Below are positions 26,801-41,800 of a stretch of DNA of 64,000 nucleotides, in pieces. The position numbers and the translations under genes are program-made. How positions within the stretch are numbered: the stretch's first letter is position 1; every line of letters begins with the position of its first letter. Below the pieces are notes generated by a model that saw only the letters and a list, made by a program, of their open reading frames with translations, was not told the origin of the DNA and searched no databases. The stretch is from Cyprinodon diabolis (lineage: Eukaryota > Chordata > Actinopteri > Cyprinodontiformes > Cyprinodontidae), in the NCBI GenBank assembly GCA_030533445.1, contig CM060081.1, forward strand, positions 31,570,111 through 31,634,110, read 5' to 3'.

Positions 26801-29800
26801 AATTGTTTTGTTTTTTTAGAGTTCCTCTTTGGTCAAAATCTGGTCAAAACCCATCAATGAGATCGCACCAAACAGGAAGTTAAATGCACAAAGGATCCAG
26901 TAGATTTCCAAATAAAACACATCCGATCTTAACCCATGATCATTTTGTCAACATTAGTTTCTCCCGTATGCCACGACGTAATGCATTGATCTGAAAATCA
27001 ACCTCAGACGCAACGCACGCAGTGGCGAGGGTTTGATCCGTCAGATGGAGTTAAATCACAAAGAATTCAATGTTGAATCTGGGCGGCAGCTAAATGCTAG
27101 GCGATGGGTAGCAGCCAAAACGTTGCAATTTCACATAATCCTGACGAGATCCGAAAAACCGTAGCAAAAACCAGCAAGCGGGTGATTATGTATGTTCACT
27201 AAGTAAATATTATGTAAATAAACCCTACACTTCTCGCTATAAATGTAATCAAAACCCATTTAAATGCAGAAACTGATTGAAATTATTGATTTTCCCACTA
27301 AAAGTTAGAGAAATCTCGGCCATGTTTATACCAAAACGTTACAGTTTCACGTTATCTTGACAAATCTTTGCAAGAAACGAACAAGCAAGTGAATATGTAC
27401 ATTCCCTGAGTAAATATTCTGACAACAAACTATACATTTCTCACTAGAAATGTAATCAAAACTCATTTTAATGCAAAAACAAACTCAAGTTATTAATCTT
27501 TCCACAAAAAAATGAGCGAATGTCGGCCATATATATATATTTTTTTCTTCTCCCAGCTGGAATCTTGAAAGTCACGTGACTAGGACGTAAAAAAATAGAA
27601 AGCGTATAGGCAGAAGAAATGTAACAGTACCACAAAAAATGGCCATTAATGTACTTCCACTACGTTTTGCAGTGTGGACCAACGTAGTGGAGGTACATTT
27701 TTCCATGAGACTGGGTTGCCTCTGAACCTCTTTGACACCGACTTTGGTTTCGTCCTCTGCATTGTCCTACTTTCCTTTGTCTGCTTGGATCTGATCTCCT
27801 GCCAGCTCTGCAGTCTTCAAAGCTTCAGCATCTGGAACACACTGGGCAGCATTTGCCGTATTGTATTGGTGGCCATCCGGCTGGAATCTCCCTCTTCCTC
27901 TGGGCACAAACAGAACTTTAAGACCAGGTTAGTGATTCAAACGTTGGTAATCATCCTCCGCCAGATTAACGTGGTCACTAACCTGTGTTTCCCTCCTGTA
28001 GATGTTCCTTCCTAAGATGCCCTAGCTGCCCACTGCCAATCTGTCATTTTTAAATAAATGTTTTTTGAGAAATCTGTCTGTCTGGTTTGAATACTGGGTC
28101 CTCTGTTCCATGCCTTGACAGATGGCTGTTTTACATCCAAAATCAAAATCTGAGGAATGTTCCAAACCTGCACTACAAACTTATGAGGTCAAAAGAGGAG
28201 CCAACCTGTTTCCACTACATACGAAAATACACCTAATAAAGTGGTGAAGTCATGTTTTTCCATTATCTTTGATCCATGTTATCAGCAATGCAACATGTAT
28301 AATCTTTTACATGATGGTAAATATTCTAAGTAGCAAAAAGTGTTTGGCAGGTGCTCTGATCATCTTTGTTTCTGTTTGCTGCTGAGCCTAGATGTCAGCA
28401 CACATAAAGACATCTGCCCAGCCAGCCATCTGAAAGGCGCTGATCCCAGAGGACAGGATTCAATTACTGATGACAGGTTGAATAAAAAGTAAAGTGCTTT
28501 ATTGGTTTGGGACTCATAATTGGATGGCTGCCACTTCAGTAGTAAGATAAAAAAAAAAAATCTCAACACGTCTCATTTGAAATTAATAACTGAAAAAAAT
28601 ATAAACATTGAAATGTTAAAAAGTTAAACTGTAGTTTAAGGATACATAAAGGAAAAGTTTCAATTATATAAAAGATATAAAAAAATCCATGCATGATTAT
28701 ATTAGCTAGCATATTTGGAAATGCTAAGCTAATTTGAACCCGATGACTGAAGACGGAATTTTCAACAGTTGAGTAATTTATCCTCAAAAATCTCCATAAA
28801 TCATGGGATTTACTGTCTGTAAAGTAAAGACAGGCTCTAACTTTACTATAGAGTTGGAACAAAAACAAAAAAATAAATAGTAATTATTGTCTTATACGTC
28901 ATTGTTGCACATTGCTGCAAAAAGGCAAAACAGATGAGGGCTTCAGACAACTATTGTGAGCAGGAGACTAAATGACCCCTTTGAATGGCGTAACCACACC
29001 CCAGCTGCTATACACTAACATGCACTAACCACATCAAAAGGGCTTCGAGGGGACATCACTACATGATGGGGGAGGAATGCTGCAGAAAAACGCCTGAAGT
29101 GTTGGAGTGATGAGTGAATGTTTGTCTACAAACATTTACTTACAGCCCCTGCAGCTTCAGGTTTTACATAATCTTGACAGCTGACAAACCAAGTAGGGAC
29201 CTACACTTGTATAAAGCACAGGGACGACAACGGTAATAACAAGCCTGGGTCAGCTCGGGAAGAGCGTGCCATCATCTGCACAACTGTCATAACACATGAA
29301 CCACAGTGGTGCAGAACCTAAAGGTAGCAGCAGATGTGTATAACCACTAAAGCAATCTTCATAAATGTTGAACAACAAATTTCCTTTAGCTAAGAAATAT
29401 ATCAAACCAAACAGTTTTCTGTAAAAAAAAAAAAAAAAGTAATTTTACACTCTATTTGTAGTTTTTAGCCTTACCCTTTCAACTTTCTTTACGCTATGAC
29501 CTTAATTTGGCAGTTGCAGAACAAAAAAATAAGCAGCTCTGAGTTTATTTTCACTAAGGCTCAACTCCCATCACAAGTGTTGCCTTTGCTCACACAGTAG
29601 CTACAGTAGCATCATCTGGTGCCAATCAGGAGGCAATAAAACTGCCTTAGAGTTTACAGACCAATAGGCTCCAGTAGCTGAAGGATCAAGGTGTGGGGGC
29701 TGCTATGTACTAATCAGCATCAAGGCCCCCATCAATGGTGGATATCACTTACAGTGTAGAAAAACTCCGCTGGACCCAAATGTGCAGCAAGGCAGGGAGT

Positions 29801-32800
29801 CATGATGGCTGCGTGCTTACCAATCAGCTGGGGTCAAAGGCAGATTGGCATCAAATAATGGACCTTACATTGCTTTAGACAGAGCAGCTGATTTAACATC
29901 AAAGCCCACATATCTGTGTAAATCAGTAAGATTTTGGCACTACATTGATTTTTCTGTTATTTGCTCATCAGTACAGTCATAGGTAGAACCAAGATCAGGC
30001 ATGCTGCCTCTAAATGTTTTAAGAGGGAAAGTAGCAGCTGTCATATTTTTATTGTTTTTATATTTAATGATGATTAAGAAGGCAAAATAATAGCCATTAT
30101 GCCTTTGAATGCTGCAGAGGCTGTGAAGGGTGGCTTATTTTCCCCACAGAATGTCCATGTGTCAAGCATAATGAGCCCTTTAGAGAAGCCACTATTGCTT
30201 TTAATATGAAAAGGGTTATAAAGCCATTTCTAAACAATTTTAATTAAATCATTCTTCAATAAGAATTGTTATTCTCAGTTAGAAATCATTAACTTTGCCA
30301 ACCTTCCCAGCAAATTCATCACCAAATCACTGCATAAGATTATAGAAACATGGCAAAAAAAAAGCTTTATTACATGTTCAGCATGAGAACCACAACATTT
30401 TACCCCGGGCTTATTTTTAAAGGAAGCTTTTTTTCATATGTACCTACTGATGATTTCAAAAACTAGTATGAACAAACCAAAATTATAATAAGAGCTTTTT
30501 TGCAAAATTATTGTGTAAAACTCCTGAAAGGGCTCTGATAAAAGTTTTCTTAGACAGTGTGACAACTGTGACATTGGACATGAGTTACTGGGTTTGATGT
30601 TTTGTTTGCCAAAAAAGTCCCATCAACTTAAGTTGAGTCCCAAATTTAAAGGAAACCAAAGTATGCACATTCAACCTGCAAGAAAGATTTACATATTAAG
30701 ACCTATAATTTAGGGTCAATCCAAAAAGTAATAACTCGGTACCAGTAGCATTTAAAGCTACTAAGTTAATAAAATGAACAACAATCTCAAGCAGACCAAC
30801 AACTCTACAACAGAATACTGCAGGAACAGAAGAATCAAAGGCAATGGCCTAGTTAAAATCCAGTTTAACTGGATTTAAATGTTTCGGCCACATGCCCTTT
30901 AACGAGTTGTTTTGAGATGAATGCATGGAACATTTACAAAAAAAAAAGGAAAATAGAAAAAAAAAAACATTTGTCAAGTCAATGATGCTTCAGCCACAAG
31001 CTGTTAAATCATGGTGTAAAATTCTGTGATTAGTTTCCTGTACCTATTCATGGTCATGGACGCTTTCCTTGTTTAACTGAGGTTGCAGTTGGATGTTTAG
31101 ATGAAACAGTGATGAATTTGATGATAGATGAAGAACAGGAGGAGAGATGGGTCACATGATATTTTGCCCATATTTAAACCAGAAATACTGGAAATTTTTC
31201 AAATCATGTGTAATCCAAGTGTCCCCACATTTGGATGCCATTCAGTACGCTCTGTATTTAAGTATAGTAAATCAAGAAAGTTAACCTGTAATATTAGAAG
31301 TTACACAGAGTCTTAAACAAAAAACAGAAGTTCTTTGTCAATGGTAATGCAATAATTTAGCGGTTTTTTTTTTGCATACCACATCAGCTTTGCTTTGTAT
31401 ATATTATATATAGTATAGAAATATTTCATCTAACTTCAATAATGGGAAGTCTACAAAATTAATAGAAGCTTTATAAAAATATGTATTATGGAGAAACATC
31501 ATAGCTAATAATGAAGTTGCTAAAGTAAGATGACAAAAATTACTGTCAATTTAGACAGCTTGACACTACAGTTATGAAGGAACCTGAAGTTTTGATTTGT
31601 TAAAATGCTTTACTTGGAGCTAATCCAAGTATTTCTGCTAAAACAACGTTGACATACAGGGAATTTCCTGTCATGTGGAATTATCTGAAAAACAGCAAAA
31701 GATTTCCCTGTTTTACTTCAGCAGCGTAGCCTCAACAATCTGCTGATAAAACACTTGTTTCTGGTGGGCAAGCCAACTGCTGATGTGAGAACATTCCTTT
31801 TATGCCCTAAACATAATCCAGTGACTGTAAAGGATCTTAATTATAGATTTCTGTAGACCTACTTTTAAGATTCCACACTCCTTTTTATATAAAGATTTTG
31901 CTGATATGTCCACTTTTACCCAGAGAGGCTAATTTCTTACTGCATTGTCATCTTGAATGGCAGAATCTCTCCGTGAACTAAAACTCAGACTGCACAGGAT
32001 GATGACACAAACTCTAAATAAAAAGTTTAGCAAAGAAGTTCATAGCTGAAAACTTTTATGAAATTATAACCACATTAAAGAGGATAAGCTTACTTTTTTT
32101 TCTCATTCTTCTTTAAAAAAATAGCTTAAACTGGACCAACAGCATTTGTGAATACTGATTTTCATTTGTATTTAAATCTGGACTTTGACTGGGCCATTCT
32201 GTAATGACTGATTTATTATAAATCAAGTTAAAATCCATATTTAATAGTCTGAAATGGCTGTATTTACTAATAGGTGGTTCAGCTATGTAGAAGCTTGATA
32301 ACAATCAATCTATGTGATTCAGGTTTACTAAAATACATATTAGTTTAAAAGTTGTGGGATATTAACTCTTGAGGACTGGACATGGGTCCCCAGTTCAAAT
32401 ACATTTCATTATAGCTATAGATGGATGTTTTGTGTTCCTCTACAAAAGGATGAACCTTCACCATAGCTATTTCTAGACTCTAATATTAAAAAGAATATAA
32501 ACTCTTGCCATCGTACATAATGTATCCCTCATTGTTTAGTCCTCTTAATAACTGTTAGTGTTCTCCTGTTAAAGAAAAGAATCCCCACAATATGAAGTCG
32601 TCGTCTCAATGAATAGATTTAATCTTGTTTACTGTGCAGCTCCTCTAGAGTAACTAAGGAGCTTTTGGTTGCCTCTGTGCTTAATGCTCTCTGCAAAATT
32701 TTCAAATTTGCTGAGCAGCCATTTCTTAGTAGATCAGCATACATTACATATGTTTCCCATTTTCTAACACCGCTCAATAAATCTCTAAAACTTTGTGTTA

Positions 32801-35800
32801 GTCTAGCATAAAACACATTGAAGTCTGTGGTTAAAATTAGAGATGTAAAAAAGTTATCAATTTGGGATTAACTGTTGATTAATGGTTTATTAGATTGCAA
32901 TTTGTTCCATCCAATTAATTTTTTCTCCACTTGAAAGGATTTTGTTTCGGTATTGTAATGTTACTGTTGTCCTCTAGTTGGGGCCACTTTTCATTCTTAA
33001 TCAGATGCTTAATGTGATGCTGGAACAGGAGACATGTTATCGATCAAGAGTCCAGACTGGCATTAATGATACTTTTTAATGGTGACATGGATGCAGAATT
33101 TCCTTTATGCAGTTTTGTTTCTGCAATCAGTCATCAATGCTTCAAGTTATCACCTATATAGCATCCATTTAGCTGCGCTGCATGGCAGAGCAGCGTTGAA
33201 ACAGAGTGGCAAATAGTCTGACAGCAAGCCAGATGGAGATATCCTGTCTTAGTTTTACATCTCTGTATACTGGAATAAAAGGTGCTTCGCATATGTAGGT
33301 TCCTTTTTTGTTACATCTTATAAATATGTTTAATAATGTGTATGAAAACTTTTTTTTTGTTTATTCAGGCAGTACTTAAATTATTAAAATATAATGAAGT
33401 ACTATTCTTTTTATTCAGCATATTGTAAAAAGATATATTCATCCTTTCATGATATGAAACAATCCTGTTGATACAAGACAAAACTCAGGTAAAGGAAAAT
33501 AACAATACCAATACCTTGTTAATCAATCAATAAGATCAATATTTGTTTATCAATAATTTTCATGTCCCATTGTAATAACATAAACACTTCAAAGAGAGTG
33601 AATGCCCTGCATGGGAAACATGTCAAAGAGGTTGCTACGTACCGTACTGGCAGCTGGGCCCATTAAATCCTGCAGGACAATCGCAAAGCTGGTTAGATCC
33701 TTCCCGACACTGGCCCCCATTGAAGCACACTCCATAGCTACACATTGCTGCGTGAGCACATGTGGACAGATGAGGTGCAAGAAGAGAGGAGAGAGAACAA
33801 ACATTTGAGAGAAGCGAAGACACCTGGCTGTTTTCATGAGACACTGACATCTGTGCCTTCAAACACTGACCGCTTTCTAACAGAGACATATCATCAGCCT
33901 GTTATCGCCGGTCTTAAAAGGAACGTTGACTCTTCTCAATTCACACTAACCAATGTAAGAAGAATGCACCTCTTGGCTTACAAAGAAATCAGACCTTTGG
34001 CTCACTAGACGATCAGAGTTGGACATGATTAGCAGCAACAGCTTAAAACCTGCTTACAGATTTTAAGCTGTCGTTTTGACCTTTGTTTTATACTTTGAAT
34101 TAAGTGTTAAAAACATTAATATATAGATATATATTTACATTCCCACCCAAGATGAATGTACTTTTAAAAGATGGAACTTAAACATACAGAATTTACTGAA
34201 GATGAAGCTGTATAATTTTGAAATTCAAAGCCTAAAATTTAATACAAACACGCACTTTGTTCGTAAAATGGAGGTAATTTGTGTTCAGGGTTGTTGTCTA
34301 GCTAGAACATTTAACAATATCCCAGCATCAACCATCTGATCCAAAATGTCACTTTTAGATGAAAGGTATGGTTAGATGTTGATGGACAAACCAGAAACCT
34401 TCAATGTCCAGGTCAGCCATCATACAAAAAATGCTGGGATGCCAATGTTAGTGGCACTGCCAAGTCCTTGCTAGAGAAAACCACCTACTACAAAACTGAA
34501 TTATTTAAGCACACCTAGTACATCTGAAATTGGCAGCTACTGACAGACACAAGCCAAGTGTCAAGTTTTATGGTGAGAGGGAAAAAATAGGAGCTGAAAT
34601 ACATGGATCTTAAACACCAGAACAGGAATTGGAATTGAGAAACCAGACATTAAGCTCTTTGTTTCACAGTGACTTTAATCCTATGGGAAATTTATTAAAA
34701 AAACAAAGTCTTTGAAGAGAAACAACGATACCCTGTATAATGTGGGAAAATGAAAGCCAAAAGTATGTCTGAAGCTTGCAGACATCTTTAAAAATGGCCG
34801 GATGTTATGCAACTTACTGTCATTTAACCAAACTCTAACTCTGGTATGTATATATACTAAAGAATGTGTGCAGTTTGAGCCTGTATGGACTTAATAAAAC
34901 TTCCACTTTTAAAGAATTGTTGAAGATATTGTATCATCAGCCCACCATGAAACACGAATAATTCTAATAAATCACATAAAACTCTAATCAATACCATATT
35001 TATGCCTATGGTGAGTTTATTTTGATGCTTAATAGGAACTGTACGCTACAATGATGAACTACAACTGTGACTGAGTAGGTTAGAAGGTAAAAATCCTCCT
35101 GCTACAGGGTGGGTACAGCTCATCCGTTTCATGGAACAAAGGAACCTGTCTCCATAAATCTCAGAGTCACATTGTCCATGCTGGTAACTGTAAAATTTAA
35201 AGAATCTAAGAGAGATCAAGGCTGTTATCCTCTATGTGAATTCCACTCTAAGGTTTATACCTTCCTATTTCATAAATCTTTATAACACTCACATTAGTCA
35301 TGACAGCCTGCTTGTATAATACATGTGTGCCTGAGTCAGCCTCCTTAGATGAGGCTGGGATTTATGTTGGGACTTGGACTCTTCCATCCCATCATGGTCG
35401 TTCATGTGAACATCAATAGGAGGAAAAAAGATAATTATGAGGATTGGTAATGGAAATCTGTCCTTGCATTTTTCTTTTTAGATTTGTTGGAAAGTCAGCT
35501 TATATTACCATCATCTGTCAGATATATTTCTGTTCATGAACTCTAATCAGAGCTAACATGGGCAATCATTTCAATGGTTGCTGCTTATTTTAATCCGGTT
35601 TTACTAACCTTATATGGTCTGAGGAAAAGCATTTGATTCTTCAATTCTAATTTTAAAAAACACTTTACATTTGCTCTTTACTTCTCCCAAAGTCCAACTT
35701 CAAACAAAAACTCCCAAATGCTAGGGTTTTGTTCTATTTACATTTTACAGACTCCCAACACCATGTTTGCAATCAGTACTAAGCATTAATGATGAAAGTA

Positions 35801-38800
35801 TGCATAAACTAATAAAATAATATATATCTGACATCTATTAATTACAGATGAAATAATGTGTAATGCTGCATCTGTCTAGAAATGTAGTCATAACCAAGAC
35901 TAAAGATAAACCATTCACTCTCTATATTTCTACATCTACTTAAGAAAGCTTTAAAGCCCATTTTACTTCTTTTTTTTTTTTAGTTTTGTACGGCACTAAT
36001 GGCTCATTTCTACGACAGTAGGCTGACAGGAAGGGGGTATGAGAGAGGGGGAGAGACATGCAGCAAAGGACCACAGGCCGGATTGAAACTCATGTCGTCC
36101 GCATCGAGGACTAAGGCCTCCATACATTGGTCGTGTCCACTAACCACTCAGACTTTGCCATAAAAACTTGTACAAACATCCATGTGTTTTGGACAGGATT
36201 TTATATGATAGACACAAACAAGGCAAGCATAATCAAGTGAAAGGATAACGTTACATGGTTGTAGAATCATCACTCAAATTATAAATCTGTAAAGTGTGGC
36301 CTGTTTTAGTATTTGGCTCCACTTTGACATCATACTTACCATAAATTTGTTTTGATTAAATTACAGTTGATAGACTTATACATACACTTGCAACTGTAAT
36401 TTCAACAAAATCCCAGTCAAATACATTAAAGTCTATAAGATACCAAATTATGAAAATGTTTAAGGTATTATGCCATGTTAATTAGGCACTGTAAATGTGA
36501 AATTCCAACAATACAGATTTCTTTTGTCTGAAATTAACAAACTGCTTTTGAAATCTAAATTAACTACCGTAAGTGAAAAACATCCAAAATGTGCATTTTT
36601 ATAAGGTTATTAAGATAAACCTAATAATTCACAGGTACAATCTTCCACCTAATAACTTCCAGTCCATTTTGACTATGCAGCTAAAAATAAACACAATAAA
36701 TTAACAAATCTGTTCCATTTCCCTCTGATTATGTAATGTGAGGGAATTTTAATAGGGTGAAAGTAGGTGATGACAGATATACAGTTTCAACATGATCCAA
36801 ATATTTTAGAACAATGTTACAACCAGCTGTGAGGGATCAAACTAATGAGACATTCCTAAAAATCTTTTTAATAGAAAAAAACCCTGCAGCTCCTCTGTAG
36901 GAGGTCAGAAGTCTGTCAGAGTAACTGCTGGGCCACATGACAAAGGGACAACCAGGGGAATGCAAGTTCCCTCGCTTAGGGACATAAGACACAAGGGATT
37001 GTTGGCAGCTAACCAGGGCATTTTTAGGCAATCCCCTACCCCAGCCCCATCCGCTGCTTAATCTTCACAGAAACAAATCCTTAATGTGGGAAGCAGCGTT
37101 CCATAAAACCCACTTGTCTGTTCCTCTGGCCACTGTGTTACAAAGACACCTTCTTTGAGAGGATTAGCAGCATCCACAAAAAGAAGACAAAGAGAGGAGC
37201 AGAGGTCACCAACTGAAGCAAAGAGCAAAAGAAACAAGTCAGTGTTGTAGGGATGCCTTCTGAAAGTTATGTCCACATCAACACAGAGGAGAACTTTTGT
37301 TTGTTTAGGATATCTTGGTCTGTTTAACCTTCCTGATTGATGCTAAAGGAGAACTTATTCAGAAAGGTTTACTTGCACAGACCTTCATGAGGGGCTCACC
37401 TTGATGCCATAACTGATACACCCATATTTAAAAACTGTACTTCAAGGTCTGAAGAAAAATGATAATTTTTTAAAGAAATATTGTGAAAATAAGGGCTAAA
37501 CATGATAGAAATGTTGTGATTCTCTGAATAACTAAGAAGCAGATGCATAAGTCAGGGTCCATTTCATGGCAGCGTGGGCCACTATTCAATCAGGGCCTTT
37601 CTTCAACATCATAATAAATGACCTGAATGTATTTTAATTAACAAAGCATTTTGATTTAGGGCTCCATAAAGTTGTAATCATTAATGAATGTAACCATTAT
37701 TCTATAGGTATTAATATTTAATGTTTTATTTTCTTACATTGGTGGATAAATCATCTGATTCACCATCAAATAAGCCCAGTTTTAATCATTTATCAATGTT
37801 TACCAAAATGTTTTAGCACTTGCTGGAGAGACTATGTTTCTCTCCTGGCCTGGGAGCGCCTTGGGGTTCCCCCTGGAGGATAACTGGAAGAAGATGGCTG
37901 GATGGGTTCAGAATTCAAGTCAAGTTACAACAAATTAAGGGTTTGGACACTTGGTAATAATGTAAGAGAAACTACTCATGGATGAAAGGGCAGAAAAAAG
38001 AAAACAAAGTCCCAGATAGGTGTTTTAAAACCTAGACTGTCAGGTACATATCATATTGGCTTTAAGATCACTTTTTAGTTAGCAATATATGACATTCATC
38101 TGTCAAAGCGCAGAGGGCTGCCATGTAGGCTTTAGTAATTTTTTAGTAAAAAATATTTATAAAATGATATTCTCCTTCATCACATTTGGAATAAAGGGTG
38201 ATACAGACAACTTATAGCCAAATTAGTCAGTTATTCTGCAGGGCAACAGGTAATCATGCTGCACCACCAATGCATGTCATTATATCAAAATGTAAAATTT
38301 AAAACAAGTTTTTTTTTTACTTTTCTGTTGGTACAGCAATATCAATCATCAACATTTCTGATATTTTTATTTTTAAATAATGGCTATTATGGCCCTTTGT
38401 TACCAGCACCAACTGAATGATACCTTTTTTTTTTTCTTTTTTTTTTTTTTTACAAAAGGTCCTGTGTCAGGTTGCTGGAGATAATTTATTAGTTTTCCAT
38501 CTTTTCCTCACACATTCAAAAAAAAATTCCAGGTTTTAGGGACTGAACAGAAAATATAATTTAAACATCGTCTAAAATCTGAAGAAAATCTTTCAATATA
38601 GATTATATAAGGATAGGAATATAACATTCTTTATTTTCCAAGCAGAGCGTTTCTCATATTTCTAAAATTACGATAAAACTGTAAACATTATCGACCTTTT
38701 AGCAGACTTAACCTTGAATCATGGGACTTGCAAAATATAACATTTCACTTTTTCCATAAGCAGTCTTCTCTGCATTGCTTCAATACAGTAGCATTCATCC

Positions 38801-41800
38801 ACAACTGGAGCTACAGTAGAAAGCACTGACCTGATGTTTAAAGGCTTTTTCTACATGTTTTCTTTGGATACAGTTAAATCTCTGGTCGATTTGACACTCT
38901 GCCATTAGCCGAGTTCACCCAGCTGTCAAATTCAGTTCTGAGTGAAACCTAAGCTCTTCTAGAACCTTGTATTTGACAGGAAATTAACTCAAGGTTTAAT
39001 GTCGCTATCAATATGTTTCTGACTCCATCCAAGTTGTTTGCAGTCATCCACTGTGTATTTCCCATGTGGCTTGATAAAAAGACCACCCATGGACACAGTC
39101 AGAACCATTTCCTCCTTTTCTAGCCCTAGTACACATTTATGCGCCTTTGCTAGTCTCGTCACAAAGAAAGTTGGTTCCTATTCAGCAGTTAACAAGGACG
39201 ACAAACTGGAGAAGCCATTGTCCCAGCAACTCAGCCCCTGCCACAAAATGCATTGTGTCATCCAATCAGCATGACTGCTTGCCTTCAGTCCTCTGGCCAT
39301 TCTAACTCATCCTGGCTGCTTGCTAAATGTAAAAGGTTTAACGCATTAATTGACTGACCCTTGAAGTGGAGGAAGTCGCTATCACAAAGTTAAGGGCCTT
39401 AACCTAGAGAAAAACAAGACACTGAGCAAATTGGAGCCCTTTCAAGACACACAAAGGACACCTCCATTGTATAACCCAAAACTTCATTCTGACTCCACAT
39501 CTCAAATACTAGACTTTTCATTGAAAAAAAAAGGTGTTAAAACATCTGTACATGGTTAAAAATGTATATAAATGTTTAGAAGCACAGTTCTAACAACTTA
39601 TAGATCTTAGTAAAGTGCTCTGAAGTATGTAAATAGTGTGCAAGTTAAATACGCTTTTTAAAAATAACACTGGCTTGAAATTACAAGATGAAAGAGGAGC
39701 GTGTATTACCTCAATGAAGGAAGGATTTATGTTTCCTGGGCTGTGGTATATTTCTCCTCCAAATGAATGACTAATTACACTTGTTTCCAAAATGTCTAGC
39801 CTCATAACTACCAAGGTCACAGACTGCAGACCACATCAGCTTCTCAGCAACTTGTGGATTTAACATTAGAGAAAAAAAAGACTGTTTACACAAATATATA
39901 ATTTTCTTGAGCCAGAAATTTTATCACATCTAAGCCTTATGCAAATAACCAATCTATACCTAAACCTAACGTGAACTCAATTTAACATATTTCCCTACAT
40001 GTACTTTGGCCACAATGTAAAATATTCCAAGCAAATTGATTCAAACTGTCCCAAGAAGGTAATAAGATTACACTTTACAATAAACATCAAATCCATCATT
40101 TATAAATGGTAAAGACCATTAATCAATGCTTAACAGTTTATTAATGTTTGGTCTATTTGTAAACTACATCTGAACCAATGAATTATAAAAGGTATAAATT
40201 TTATTTATTAAGGTACTATGTACACTGGTGTTAGGGTTAGCGATAAGCTAACATGGCAGGGCAATATGATCTAATTAGCTTTTATAATTTTTTCCCCCAG
40301 CTTTTATTGTCATTACACTGCCACAAGTACAGAGCGACGAAATGAACTCTCTGCATTTAACCCATCCCCTTGGGCAGCAGTGGGCTGCCATTGTGCAGCG
40401 CCCGGGGAGCAGTGTGGGGTTAAGGGTCTTGCTCAGAGACCCCGAGTGGCAGTCTGTGGGAGTGGGGCTCGAACTCAGAACCTCAGGATTCCAAACTTTA
40501 TGTCCTAAAACTAGGCCCCTACTCTAAATGGCTTATATGCAGTTTATAAATGATTATCAAGCATTTTAATGATTAATAAATGTATCTTTACCCTTTATAA
40601 ATTATGGTCATGATGGTTATTGTAAAGTGTTAGCATGACAAATGATTGGCCACACATACACACACAAATTCTCAATTTGCAATAGGCAGTGGGAACCATG
40701 TGTTGACTCCCATTCATTCTCACTCATTTTAACCCTTTCTATGCCCTAACCCTGACAATAACCCTAAACCTTAACTCAATTCATACCTTAGTTCTAAACC
40801 TAACCCCTGGCAAAATAACTCAGGAGGACCACAAAAATGTATTTACTTTAAAACAACCGGACCTCACTTTGCTAGTAAAATAAGAGAAACATTTCTAATT
40901 GAAATGGAAAAACAGAAACACCAACACACACATCAAACAATGAGAGACCACAGAAAAAAAAGAAAAAATTACAAGACTATAAATCACTATTTCAGTCCAA
41001 AACACACCTTTTCCTCCTATTTGGTGGGTTTACTTAGCATCTGTTAATTCTATGCATTCTGAAAAAAAAGTATTTTATCAATAATATTCTTGGATCTGTA
41101 GGGTCCTGCAAAATACCAGCTATGCTGGTTACACTGTGCCTGCTGAAGCATGGTGTAAATAGCACATAGCAAACTGTGCAGGAGTGGGAAGCCTCTGATG
41201 TGAGCCTCTTTTAATCCAGGTTCAATGGCTCAGAGAAAAGGGTGATTTGTTCATCCCATCTTAAAATGCTGCCACCAACCTTGGTTACTAAGATAAAAGC
41301 CATGCCTCATCCCAAAGAGAGCAGCCATTGTGTAGCTTAAATACAGACAATGAACAGCATAGGAGAAAGTCTCTTAAAGGCATTTCTAATAGCATGTTTT
41401 AAAACAAACCAGACTCCTTTCGGGAGAGTGCACTGCATTACTTTACTGTATAATTTAATACAATAACTCTGTTCTTGAAAACAAAGAGCTCTTTGATAGA
41501 CACAATGATAGGATGTATGATGACAGAAAACTCTTGATTTTTTTTTTCCAGCTCCCCATCCCATCCACCTTCCATTAGGGCTGGTTATTAACCATGAGTC
41601 AGTTACAGACAGAAGATCAAAACATGAGAAGTGTATTGTACACCAAAAAGCCAAGAGGACAAGCTGTTTACGGGGAAACTTTGCCAAGACTCTCTACATG
41701 GTATGCAGTCTGTCCGATCAGGATCACCGGTTGAAAAATCCCATCAAAAGAGCCTTCTATGTTTCAGCAGTGTAGAGCTAAGCAAGTACATAAGGAAATG

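Larger units (their letters stand above)
24452..27718. mobile_element. 3.27 kb fold-back element with ~750 bp terminal inverted repeats
   Basis: The left arm (24452-25198) and right arm (26950-27718) are near-identical inverted copies. Both tips read CAACCCAGTCTCATGG going inward. CCTCTGA occurs directly before (24445-24451) and after (27719-27725), a 7-bp candidate target duplication. The arms differ by small indels, including about 20 bp extra in the right arm. The core (25199-26949) carries a broken LINE split by a TTAA-flanked element. I find no DNA transposase, so the unit is non-autonomous. Long arms suggest a Mutator-like or fold-back type, but the superfamily is unproven. Confidence 0.75.
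5886..33642. other. megf6 intron 4 (27.8 kb)
   Basis: This very large intron holds no exon I can support. It contains the Tc1 relic near 6010, a SINE near 9090, a hAT-like element (11668-12297), an L2-type LINE tail (13610-14190), AT and GT repeats, a small inverted-repeat element (15481-15711), LINE and LTR-like segments (22240-24136) and the fold-back element (24452-27718). The stretches 6140-9080, 9200-11660, 12310-13600, 15720-22230 and 28130-33640 look like plain AT-rich intron. Confidence 0.6.

Noticed and set aside
32619..32816. 65-codon minus-strand frame with fairly protein-like composition
   Set aside because: No family recognised and no exon signals; possibly a mobile-element relic, but not enough to annotate.
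35985..36165. Possible tRNA gene
   Set aside because: A and B boxes are degenerate and no cloverleaf forms; it is a tRNA-derived SINE copy.
41337..41687. 116-codon minus-strand frame with a hydrophobic start
   Set aside because: No recognisable domain, no splice signals tied to another exon, and it lies in a megf6 intron; length alone is not support.
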